This document shows, one piece after another, positions 1-6,346 of a stretch of DNA of 8,449 bases (position 1 is the first letter of the stretch; each line of letters opens with the position of its first letter). Position numbers and translations under genes: made by a program. The notes under the pieces were generated by a model. It saw only the letters and a list, made by a program, of their open reading frames with translations, ran no database searches and was not told where the DNA came from. The DNA is from an uncultured Rubrobacteraceae bacterium (GTDB lineage: Bacteria; Actinomycetota; Rubrobacteria; Rubrobacterales; Rubrobacteraceae): contig CADCVI010000126.1 of NCBI GenBank assembly GCA_902806105.1, positions 1-8,449 of the forward strand, in the 5' to 3' direction.

Positions 1-569
1 GTTCGGGCGGCGAGGCCCTGGCAGTAGAGGCGGACGCGACGGACCCGGCCTCCGTAGCGTCAGCGTTCGAGATCGTTCGGGACTCTTTGGGCGACCCGGA
101 GGTCTTCGTGTACAACGCGGGCGCGTTCAGGATGGGCGGCATCCTGGAGGTGAGCCCGGAGGACTTCGACGCCTGCTTGAGGGCGAACTGCGCGGGCGCG
201 TTCTACGCCGCCCGGAGCGTCCTGCCCGCGATGCTGGAGCGGGGCCGCGGGACGGTTATCCTCACGGGTGCGACGGCTTCGCTGCGCGGCTCGGCGAAGT
301 TCTCGGCGCTCGCGACGGGCAAGTTCGCGCTCAGGGCGCTGGCACAGTCCATGGCCCGGGAGTTCGGTCCACAGGGCATCCACGTCGCCCACACGATCAT
401 AGACGGGCAGATAAACACGCCCAGGGTGCGCGACATGTCGCCGGGTCGCGACGAGGGCACGATGCTCTCCCCCGACGCGATCGCCGAGTCGTACTGGCAG
501 CTCCACCGCCAGGACCCGACCGCGTGGACCCTGGAGCTCGATCTCCGCCCGGCCGTGGAGAGCTTCTGA
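1..569 (+). CDS. SDR-family oxidoreductase, C-terminal part (5' truncated, atypical active site)
   Basis: This is the 3' part of a short-chain dehydrogenase/reductase (Rossmann fold, NAD(P)-binding). The frame is open from base 3, so the true start and the N-terminal TGxxxGIG cofactor loop lie outside the window; a TTG at 87 is internal. The 188 visible residues include the adenine-contacting Asp (D11 of the fragment), the NAG motif (residues 38-40), the conserved Asn of helix 4 (N62) and the Lys of the active site (K107). In classical SDRs, Tyr sits four residues before this Lys and Ser thirteen before that Tyr; here those places hold Leu103 and Ala90. From memory, a subgroup of SDRs with GATAS and KFALRALAQSMARE segments shares this lack, so it may be a subgroup trait rather than decay. 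Substrate unknown. It overlaps the downstream hydrolase, suggesting co-transcription. Confidence 0.88.
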   Translation, partial: SGGEALAVEADATDPASVASAFEIVRDSLGDPEVFVYNAGAFRMGGILEVSPEDFDACLRANCAGAFYAARSVLPAMLERGRGTVILTGATASLRGSAKFSALATGKFALRALAQSMAREFGPQGIHVAHTIIDGQINTPRVRDMSPGRDEGTMLSPDAIAESYWQLHRQDPTAWTLELDLRPAVESF

Positions 570-1363
570 AGCTCGCGACCCGAGGGTGGGGCGAGGCGGG
601 CCGCCCGCTCGCCGTCCTCATACACGGCGTCACCTCGTCGTCCGGTGCCTGGTGGCGCGTCGGCCCGTGGTTTGCCGGTCACGGCTGGCGCTCCGTCGCC
701 GTCGATCTGCGCGGCCACGGGGATAGCCCCCGCATGTCCGGCGGCGAGAGGCTCGCGGACCTCGCCTCCGACGTCCACGAGACGGTAACGGCGCTCCTCG
801 GCCCCGGCGAACGCATAGACGTCCTGCTCGGCCACTCCCTCGGCGCGCTCACGGCCCTGAAGCTGAGCACCGAGCACCCCGAGCTCGTCAGGAGGCTCGT
901 GCTGGAGGACCCGCCGGACTCGAAGGGCGGCCCCGAGGGCTTCGAGGAGATAGCGCGGGGCGTGGAGGCAGGGGCCGAAGAAGCCGGCAAAGACCCCGAC
1001 GCCGTCACCCGGAGGGTACGCGCCGAGAACCCCTCCTGGGCGGACGAGGACGTGACCAACGACGTGGCGGGCGACCTCGCGTGCGACGCCGGGCCCGTCG
1101 CGGAGATGGTGCGGAGCGGCCTGCGCCCGGACCCCGCGGCCACGATCGGGACCCTCAAGGTGCCGACCCTGCTAATACTCGGGGGCGAGGACAGGGGCTC
1201 GGTCATGCTCGAACCCGAGCGCACAGAGGTCGTGCGCGCAATCAAACGTGGCGAGTCAGCAACCTTCGAGACCAGCCACTGCATCCATCGGGAAGATTTC
1301 GAGGGGTACGTCGACTTGCTCGGCCGCTGGCTCGGCGAGGGTGAGCCAGCCCTCACGGGTTAG
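524..1363 (+). CDS. Alpha/beta-fold hydrolase
   Basis: A single-domain alpha/beta hydrolase of about 265-279 residues, a normal size for the family. Numbered from the GTG at 524, it shows the oxyanion-hole HG (34-35), the nucleophile elbow GHSLG (Ser105), the acid Asp223 in LGGEDRG, and the catalytic His252 in SHCIHRE. No signal peptide is visible, so it is probably cytoplasmic. The substrate cannot be told; the family covers esterases, lactonases, epoxide hydrolases and C-C hydrolases. The start is uncertain. The GTG at 524 overlaps the SDR by 46 bases and gives a Pro/Gly/Arg-rich leader unlike the fold. A CTG at 566 would start the protein exactly at the first strand (KLATRGWGEAG), overlaps the SDR stop as CTGA, and has GGAG five bases upstream (557-560). 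I favour CTG 566 biologically but give the longer conventional ORF. Confidence 0.9.
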   Translation: MDPGARSPPGRGELLKLATRGWGEAGRPLAVLIHGVTSSSGAWWRVGPWFAGHGWRSVAVDLRGHGDSPRMSGGERLADLASDVHETVTALLGPGERIDVLLGHSLGALTALKLSTEHPELVRRLVLEDPPDSKGGPEGFEEIARGVEAGAEEAGKDPDAVTRRVRAENPSWADEDVTNDVAGDLACDAGPVAEMVRSGLRPDPAATIGTLKVPTLLILGGEDRGSVMLEPERTEVVRAIKRGESATFETSHCIHREDFEGYVDLLGRWLGEGEPALTG

Positions 1364-1395
1364 CCTCCTCCGCCGCGCCGTCGAAAGATCCCGCC

Positions 1396-1438
1396 CCTGC
1401 GGTTCGCCCGCGCGGCTGCGTGGGTGGTCAGCCGCAGG
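1396..1438. terminator. Possible hairpin between convergent genes
   Basis: CCTGCGG (1396-1402) pairs with CCGCAGG (1432-1438), extendable by TT/AG with one G-U pair, around a GC-rich loop that can itself fold. It lies between the convergent hydrolase and SpoIID-like genes and covers the last codons of the latter. There is no T-tract on either side, so a bidirectional terminator role is only a suggestion from position. Confidence 0.25.
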
Positions 1439-2645
1439 CCGCCCCGAACGAGGCACGGGCGCTCGGAAGGTCTCCGGCCGGGTAGGACGAGCCGTCGGCG
1501 CGGCGCAGGCCCATCGTGTTCAGGCGCTGGCGGACCTCGTACTGCCCCGTGACGACCTTGCTGCCACGCGAGCCCACAACCTCGACCTTCTTGGCGCGGC
1601 CTGACAGCGTGCGCTCCAGGACACGGACGTTCGTGATCTCGCCGATCGCCAACTCCGGCGAGCCGTTAGGGTTGATGGTACCGGTCCAGCGGGTCCAGGG
1701 AGAGTTGGCGCGTGCCTCAAAGGGTCTTCCGGCGCCGTCCACGTCACGGACTGCCTTCAGGTAGGGCGAAGCGCTGAAGACGTGGGCGGAGTCCTCCGTG
1801 TAGCCGCCGCCCGAGGAGTGGAAGAAAGCGGTTATGGGATTGCCGGCGTAGACTGCGTGGATGCGGGCGGTGGCGGAGACGGCGCTGTTCGTCGCGGCGG
1901 TCTCGGCAGAAACCCCTCCGTAGACCTGGTCTCTAGTGTCCGGGTAGAAGTCGAAGGCCGTACCGCCGAGCGTGGCCCGCGCGTAGGAGCGTGCGGCTAC
2001 GGCCTGGCTCTTCAGGGCCTCGGCGGCCCAGGAGGCAGGCATCTCCTTCGGCACCACCCCCCGGACGTAGTCGTCCAGGCGCACCTTGTTCACGAGCAGA
2101 AGGTTGGAACCGGAGACCTGCGCCGCGAGCGTGCCACGGTAGCGCTTGCCGCCGTGGACGAGGGGGCTGCCCGAGATCGGCTCGAAGATCACGGGCCCCG
2201 TATAGCTCCCCACCGCCCTACCGGTCGAGACGTTGGTCACCCGATATGCCTTGCTGTCAGAGACGTACTGTATCCGGTAGGTGCCGGGGTTCAGGGAGAC
2301 GGTGCCGTCCGTGGCGAGGTTCCTGAGGCGCGCCGTGGACCCCGGGCTCACTACCACGTCGTGGCTCGTGGAGAGCGCGCGCTGCGCGAGCAGCACGCGC
2401 ACCACCGGGTCGTCCGTGTACTGCTTGAGTGAGGTCCCCGGGTAGTAGCTTCTCAGGATCAGAGCGTAACCCTGGCCCGCCTTCGCCCTACCGTAAGCCC
2501 CGTACTGGGAGAGGCCGACGCCGTGCCCGAAGCCCGAGCCGCACACCTTCACCGAGGTCGCTCCCTCCGCGGGCGGCGCGAGAGGAAACGCTGCCCCTCC
2601 GCAAGCGGCCAGCACGAACATAAGCACACCCAAGAACCGCACCAA
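1428..2645 (-). CDS. SpoIID/LytB-domain protein, exported (probable peptidoglycan lytic transglycosylase)
   Basis: A 405-residue protein of the SpoIID/LytB family. SpoIID itself cleaves peptide-free glycan strands; members in non-sporulating bacteria are thought to act in wall remodelling. The N-terminus is hydrophobic and has a lipobox-like LAAC at 12-15, so it is exported and possibly lipid-anchored at Cys15, although the positive n-region is very short (one Arg). A GHGVGLSQYGAYG block lies at 40-52. The core is at about 185-300: VRGVVPKEMPASW with the Glu aligned to the catalytic one (E201), EALKSQAVAARSYA (208-222), DTRDQVYGG (236-244) and FHSSGGGYTE (275-284). The start is TTG at 2645 or GTG at 2642; AGGAGG lies eight bases before the TTG. 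A weak TTGTGA (2700-2695) and TCTAAA (2675-2670) with a 19-base spacer could be its own promoter. It follows murT-gatD by 90 bases, which supports a cell-wall job. Confidence 0.88.
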   Translation of the reverse strand: MVRFLGVLMFVLAACGGAAFPLAPPAEGATSVKVCGSGFGHGVGLSQYGAYGRAKAGQGYALILRSYYPGTSLKQYTDDPVVRVLLAQRALSTSHDVVVSPGSTARLRNLATDGTVSLNPGTYRIQYVSDSKAYRVTNVSTGRAVGSYTGPVIFEPISGSPLVHGGKRYRGTLAAQVSGSNLLLVNKVRLDDYVRGVVPKEMPASWAAEALKSQAVAARSYARATLGGTAFDFYPDTRDQVYGGVSAETAATNSAVSATARIHAVYAGNPITAFFHSSGGGYTEDSAHVFSASPYLKAVRDVDGAGRPFEARANSPWTRWTGTINPNGSPELAIGEITNVRVLERTLSGRAKKVEVVGSRGSKVVTGQYEVRQRLNTMGLRRADGSSYPAGDLPSARASFGAACG

Positions 2646-2735
2646 TGGGACCCCCTCCTCATCGGACCTTTTAGAGTTCCGGGAGGTTATCGTCTCACAA
2701 GGCGCAGAGCTTTAACGGGTTCGCCCTTCGCCTCC

Positions 2736-3500
2736 TCAGCCCCGCCCCGAGCGCACCCTCCCGGCGACGGAGGCGAAGGCGGCCTTCTCGGCCATGTCAT
2801 CGAGCGGCTCCAGCTCGAAAGAATCGTTCGTGCGGCGGATAGCGTTCAGGATCAGCTGGTCCGTCAGCCACGGGTTCTTGGGGAGCAGCGAGCCGTGGAG
2901 GTAGGTGCCGTAGGAGTTCAGGCGGCGGGCGCCCTCGGTGCCGTCGCGGCCGTTGTTGCCGTAGCCCGAGATCACATCCGCGAGGGGCTCGGTGCCGCCC
3001 CCGAGCTCCGTGCGCCCGCCGTGGTTCTCGAAGCCGACGATCTCGCGTGGCACGGCGTCCGCCTCACCCTCCAGGGGCCTCACCCTCGCGAGGACGTTGC
3101 CGATCAGTCGCGGCTCGTCCGTCCTGCGCGGGCGCGTGTGCATGTCGAAGATGCCGACCCCGGGCAGCTTCTCCCCCTCCGGTGTCTCGTAGTAGTGCCC
3201 CATAAGCTGGTATCCGCCGCAGATCCCGAGGATCACGCCGCCATCCTCCGCGATGGCCGCAAGCTCCCTCCCCTTCGCCCCCGAGAGGTCGTCGACGAGC
3301 AGCGTCTGCTCCCGGTCCTGCCCCCCGCCGAACAGGAAGATGTCGCACCCCGTGGGGCGTATCGCCTCCCCGAGCCCGACGTCCACGACCTCCACACCGA
3401 TCCCGCGCCACTCGCAGCGCTTCTTTATGGAGATGACGTTCCCGCGGTCCCCGTAGAGGTTCATCATGTCCGCGTACAGGTGTTGGATCGTGAGCTTCAC
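2736..3500 (-). CDS. gatD: Lipid II isoglutaminyl synthase, glutamine amidotransferase subunit GatD
   Basis: GatD releases ammonia from glutamine and hands it to MurT, which amidates the alpha-carboxyl of D-Glu in lipid II to give D-isoglutamine on the cytoplasmic face of the membrane. The 254-residue protein is a class I (CobB/CobQ-like) glutaminase. The nucleophile is Cys94 in LGICGGYQLMG, and the catalytic His is H202 in YGTYLHGSLLPKNP. The N-terminal KLTIQHLYADMMNLYGDRGN segment is typical of the family. The start is GTG at 3500, overlapping the murT stop as GTGA, with GGAGGA just upstream. A longer open frame to 3656 runs into murT and is not needed. The tight overlap fits a protein that works only in complex with MurT. 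Length and residues are all standard; I see nothing broken. Confidence 0.95.
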   Translation of the reverse strand: MKLTIQHLYADMMNLYGDRGNVISIKKRCEWRGIGVEVVDVGLGEAIRPTGCDIFLFGGGQDREQTLLVDDLSGAKGRELAAIAEDGGVILGICGGYQLMGHYYETPEGEKLPGVGIFDMHTRPRRTDEPRLIGNVLARVRPLEGEADAVPREIVGFENHGGRTELGGGTEPLADVISGYGNNGRDGTEGARRLNSYGTYLHGSLLPKNPWLTDQLILNAIRRTNDSFELEPLDDMAEKAAFASVAGRVRSGRG

Positions 3501-4918
3501 TTGTCCTCCCAGAACGGATGCGTGTGCCCGAGGTCGGTCAGGGTCTGGCGGAGCTCCAGCATGGCGGTGTAGGTCGGCAGGATGTAGAGGGTCTCGCCGG
3601 GCGGGGTAGCTTCCAGGGCACGCTTGAGGGCTTCCTTGCGGTTGGGGTTTGCCCACCGGACGGGGAGGTCGGCGTATTTGAGGCGCACGGCCATGTCGTC
3701 GGCCCGGACGCCGGAAACGAAGAAGTTCGTCTCCGCGTCGGCGGCCCCGGCGAGCATCTCGAAGTCGACGTCCCAGAGCCAGGAGACGTCCCGGCCGTCG
3801 GCGTCGTTGTCGTTTATCGCTATAAGGACGTTTCTGGGCTGGGCCGAGCGCCCGTCGGGGCCCTCGAGGAAGGTCCGCAGGATCTCGTTGAAGCCCACGG
3901 GGTTTTTTATGAGGAGCAGGAAGGCCTCCTTGTCCCCGGCCTGCACCCTCTCGACCCTCCCGAAGGCTCCGCCGAAGCTCTTGAGGCCCTGGGAGATCTT
4001 GGCCGGGCTGACCCCCATCTCCCCCGCCACGGCCGCAGCCGCCAGGGCGTTATACACGTTGTACAGGCCGGGGAGCGCTATCCTGACCCCGGTCCCGCCG
4101 TGCGGCGTCGTCAGCAGAAAGTCCGTCCCCCGGGGGCCGTCCATCCTGACGCGCGTCGCCGTGTAGGAGGGCTCCGGGCGCTCGAAGCCGCAGCCCGGGC
4201 ACTCGTAGACGCCCACGTGCCCGAAGTAGACGGCGCTGTAGGAGAGGGCGGTCCCGCAGACCGGACAGTCCTTTGAGTCGGCGATGTGCTGGAGGGTGCC
4301 GGTGTCCAGCGAGGGCTCGTCCACCCCGAAGAAGACCGGCCTCGCGGCGGAACTTCCGAGGCTCGCGACGAGCGGGTCGTCGGCGTTGAGGACGACGGAG
4401 CCGTTACGCGGCAGGTCCGGGAAGGACGAGGCGATGACCTTCGCGGTGTACGCGAGCTCCCCGTAGCGGTCGAGCTGGTCGCGGAAGAGGTTCAGGACGG
4501 CGAGCAGCGAGAGCTTGGCCTCGGCGGCGACCTTGGGCACGTTCGCCTCGTCCACCTCGAAGAGGCCCACCTCGGAACCCGGCCTGCCCAGGAGCGAGGA
4601 GTCGGAGACGATGGCCGCCGTCACGCCGGTGACGAGGTTGGCCCCGGTCGAGTTGTTCACCGCCCGGAGGCCCGCGACCTGGAATATCTTCGCGACCATC
4701 CGCGTCGTGGTCGTCTTGCCGTTGGTGCCGGTGACGGCGGCCGAGCCGCGCGGCAGCTTCCCGGAGAGGCGCGAGAGCACCTTCGGGTAGACCCTGCGGG
4801 CAACGACGCCCGGCATGGTGGAGCCCCCGCCCCGCCTCAGGGTCCGGCTCGCCAGGCCAGCCGCCCGTGCCGCCAGGATGGCGGCGGGGAGGAGGACTCT
4901 GTCGAGGGCCGGGCTCAT
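3497..4918 (-). CDS. murT: Lipid II isoglutaminyl synthase, Mur-ligase subunit MurT
   Basis: MurT is the ATP-dependent Mur-ligase-like partner of GatD. It activates the D-Glu carboxyl of lipid II for amidation, a step that supports peptidoglycan cross-linking in Gram-positives. The 473 residues show a hydrophobic N-terminal helix (about 9-23), the P-loop GTNGKTTTT (64-72), the Mur middle domain (VLNLFRDQLDRYGE, 141-154), and a four-Cys zinc ribbon inserted in it (Cys218, 221, 240, 243), as in characterised MurT. The C-terminal DUF1727 domain has NPVGFNE (339-345) and NDNDADGRDVSW (369-380); an acidic residue of this domain is believed to complete the GatD catalytic triad. ILPTYTAMLELR (446-457) is typical of the C-terminus. 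The ATG at 4918 has only C-rich sequence upstream and no Shine-Dalgarno, but a TATAAT ends eight bases before it, so the mRNA may be leaderless. Confidence 0.95.
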   Translation of the reverse strand: MSPALDRVLLPAAILAARAAGLASRTLRRGGGSTMPGVVARRVYPKVLSRLSGKLPRGSAAVTGTNGKTTTTRMVAKIFQVAGLRAVNNSTGANLVTGVTAAIVSDSSLLGRPGSEVGLFEVDEANVPKVAAEAKLSLLAVLNLFRDQLDRYGELAYTAKVIASSFPDLPRNGSVVLNADDPLVASLGSSAARPVFFGVDEPSLDTGTLQHIADSKDCPVCGTALSYSAVYFGHVGVYECPGCGFERPEPSYTATRVRMDGPRGTDFLLTTPHGGTGVRIALPGLYNVYNALAAAAVAGEMGVSPAKISQGLKSFGGAFGRVERVQAGDKEAFLLLIKNPVGFNEILRTFLEGPDGRSAQPRNVLIAINDNDADGRDVSWLWDVDFEMLAGAADAETNFFVSGVRADDMAVRLKYADLPVRWANPNRKEALKRALEATPPGETLYILPTYTAMLELRQTLTDLGHTHPFWEDK

Positions 4919-4932
4919 GGGGGGAGATTATA
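4919..4932 (-). promoter_or_regulatory. Candidate murT -10 element, leaderless arrangement
   Basis: On the minus strand a perfect TATAAT (4932-4927) is followed by CTCCCCCC and then the murT ATG. A start point six to eight bases after the hexamer would fall on or within two bases of the A of ATG. No good -35 is seen at 16-19 bases spacing, because that region is the arm of a GC hairpin, and there is no TGn extension. The missing Shine-Dalgarno supports the leaderless reading. Confidence 0.5.
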
Positions 4933-4936
4933 AGGC

Positions 4937-4969
4937 AGAAGCCCGGCGGGACGGTCCCGCCGGGCTTCT
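4937..4969 (-). terminator. Perfect 15-bp hairpin after the helicase gene, probable terminator
   Basis: AGAAGCCCGGCGGGA (4937-4951) and its exact complement (4955-4969) enclose the three-base loop CGG. The hairpin begins 16 bases after the helicase stop codon on the minus strand. It is followed by GCCTTATAAT, a poor U-tract that doubles as the murT -10 candidate. On the plus strand it is not followed by T's, so the minus direction is more likely. Confidence 0.75.
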
Positions 4970-4985
4970 AACAGACGCTGCCCGT

Positions 4986-6134
4986 TTAGGCGGCGGGCAA
5001 CTTGCTCTCGCGCACCTCGACGGGGAGGGCGCGACGGATCTTCTCGAAGTCCCGCACCTCGGCCTCGCCGACGAGCGTCGCCGCGATGCCGTCCTTGCCC
5101 GCGCGGGCCGTGCGCCCTATGCGGTGGACGTAGGTGTCCATGTCCTCCGGGAGGTCGTAGTTGAAGACGTGCGAGACGTTCGGGACGTCGAGGCCGCGCG
5201 CGGCGACGTTTGTGGCGATCAGGATCTTGGTCCGACCCTTGGAGAACGCCGCGAGCGTCTTGTCGCGCTGGGACTGGGACTTGCCGCCGTGGAGGAGGCC
5301 GGCCCTGTAGCCGTCGCGCTCGAGCTGGCGGTGCAGCTTCGTAGCACCATGCTTCGTGCGGCGGAACACGATAGCGAGGGGCGCTTCCTCGGCGTCGATC
5401 AGGGTCCTCAGGGCGCGGGTCTTGTCGCGGCCGTCGACGCGGTAGTAGACCTGCTCGACGGTCGCGACCGTCGTCGTCTCGGACTCGACCTTCAGCCAGG
5501 CCGGGGAGCGCATGTGGCTCCCGACGATGCCCCGGATCTCCTTCGGCATGGTGGCCGAGAACAGGGCGGTCTGACGCTCCTTCGGCGTGTGCGAGAGGAT
5601 GCGGCCGACGTCGGGGGCGAAGCCCATGTCGAGCATCCGGTCGGCCTCGTCGAGGACGAGGTAGCGCACCGCGTTCAGGCGGAGCGTGCCCCTGTTCAGG
5701 TGGTCGAGGATGCGGCCGGGCGTGCCGACGACCACCGGGTTCGAGCGTCCCTTGAGGGCCTTGATCTGCGGCCCTATAGAAACGCCGCCGCACAGGACGA
5801 TCGGGCGGACCGGGGCGTACTTGGAGAGGCTCTCGATCTCCCTCGCCGCCTGCGCCGCGAGCTCGCGCGTCGGCAGGAGCACGAGCGCCTGGACGCCGCG
5901 CACCTTCTGGTTTATCCCCTCTATTAGAGGGATCGAGAACGCGGCGGTCTTGCCGCTGCCGGTCTGGGCGAGACCGACGACGTCCTCACCGTCTAGAAGC
6001 GCGGGCAGCGCCAGCGCCTGGATGGGCGTCGGTACCTCCCATCCCTGGTCGGACACCGCTCTGCGGGTCGTGTCGGAGAACTGCAGGTCCATAAAAGAAG
6101 CTTCGCGGGCCTCGTTTGGAGCATAGGTTTCCAT
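4986..6134 (-). CDS. DEAD-box ATP-dependent RNA helicase
   Basis: A DEAD-box RNA helicase that would unwind short RNA duplexes using ATP, in ribosome assembly, mRNA decay or cold adaptation. The 382 residues hold both RecA domains and little else. Motifs: Q motif (TPIQ, 36-39), I AQTGSGKT (56-63), Ia PTRELA (88-93), GG (116-117), Ib TPGR (138-141), II DEAD (162-165), III SAT (193-195), V ARGLD (312-316), VI HRIGRTAR (337-344). There is almost no C-terminal extension after motif VI, so the Arg-rich or RNA-binding tails of DeaD, CshA or DbpA are absent. It resembles the RhlE-like minimal type, but I do not assign a symbol. The ATG at 6134 has AGGAAGGA about a dozen bases upstream; Met15 has no ribosome site. 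The gene has a long leader with a terminator-like hairpin. Confidence 0.96.
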   Translation of the reverse strand: METYAPNEAREASFMDLQFSDTTRRAVSDQGWEVPTPIQALALPALLDGEDVVGLAQTGSGKTAAFSIPLIEGINQKVRGVQALVLLPTRELAAQAAREIESLSKYAPVRPIVLCGGVSIGPQIKALKGRSNPVVVGTPGRILDHLNRGTLRLNAVRYLVLDEADRMLDMGFAPDVGRILSHTPKERQTALFSATMPKEIRGIVGSHMRSPAWLKVESETTTVATVEQVYYRVDGRDKTRALRTLIDAEEAPLAIVFRRTKHGATKLHRQLERDGYRAGLLHGGKSQSQRDKTLAAFSKGRTKILIATNVAARGLDVPNVSHVFNYDLPEDMDTYVHRIGRTARAGKDGIAATLVGEAEVRDFEKIRRALPVEVRESKLPAA

Positions 6135-6218
6135 GATCTAACTGTTCCTTCCTCTAGCTTTATTCAACAAGCGCCACCATAAAGAGCGTACGTCTGGGGT
6201 GACCGCTCGTCGAGCCAG

Positions 6219-6232
6219 AGGGCACAGGGCAC
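6219..6232. repeat. Tandem 7-base repeat AGGGCAC x2
   Basis: Two exact copies of AGGGCAC (6219-6225 and 6226-6232) abut the A-run next to the leader hairpin. On the minus strand this reads GTGCCCTGTGCCCT directly after the T-tract. Two copies this short can arise by chance; it is listed only because it sits in the leader of the helicase gene. Confidence 0.4.
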
Positions 6233-6266
6233 AAAAAAGAGATGCTCCGGGTGCGGCCGGCATCTC
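6232..6266 (-). terminator. Terminator-like hairpin with T-tract in the helicase leader
   Basis: On the minus strand GAGATGC (6266-6260) pairs perfectly with GCATCTC (6245-6239). The 14-base GC-rich loop can add three more pairs, and TTTTTTGT follows at once. This has the form of an intrinsic terminator. It lies about 98 bases before the helicase ATG, and no minus-strand gene precedes it because the htrA-like gene runs the other way. It is therefore more likely a leader element (attenuator) than the end of an upstream gene. Confidence 0.6.
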
Positions 6267-6305
6267 GCAGATCGTGGACGTAAATTCTTAACGCGTAGCC
6301 GACAA

Positions 6306-6314
6306 ACTATACCA
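6306..6314 (-). promoter_or_regulatory. Candidate extended -10 promoter for the DEAD-box helicase
   Basis: The minus strand reads TGGTATAGT, an extended -10 (TGn plus TATAGT, five of six matches). No -35 is recognisable 17 bases further up, which is common with extended -10 sites. The predicted start point is near 6299, giving a leader of about 165 bases that would include the terminator-like hairpin. It lies just 33 bases from the divergent protease start, so the two genes share a compact control region. Confidence 0.45.
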
Positions 6315-6346
6315 CGCATATCGGGCTAGACCTTTTTCCGGGTGTC

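Noticed and set aside
203..877. Long open frame on the minus strand opposite the SDR and hydrolase
   Set aside because: Low-complexity Arg/Ala/Gly-rich translation with no recognisable domain; GC-rich coding DNA makes such antisense frames common, and both plus-strand proteins here have clear motifs.
2523..3572. 349-residue open frame on the plus strand
   Set aside because: It lies antisense to gatD and spans the gatD-SpoIID gap; its translation has no fold signature, whereas gatD on the other strand has all its catalytic residues.
3501..3656. N-terminal extension of GatD to an upstream start
   Set aside because: The extension overlaps the murT end out of frame and is Pro/Arg-rich. GTG at 3500 has a strong ribosome site and gives the standard GatD N-terminus, with Cys at 94.
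4815..5927. 370-residue open frame on the plus strand opposite murT and the helicase
   Set aside because: Shadow of the helicase gene, whose motifs Q to VI are all intact on the minus strand; it also crosses the terminator hairpin and the murT start.
6298..6303. GTCGGC as an antiterminator partner for the helicase leader hairpin
   Set aside because: It can pair with GCCGGC in the 5' arm and loop, but most of it precedes the predicted transcription start near 6299.
6308..6313. TATACC on the plus strand as the -10 of the protease gene
   Set aside because: No supporting -35 beyond a weak TTCTTA; the same bases make a much better extended -10 on the minus strand.
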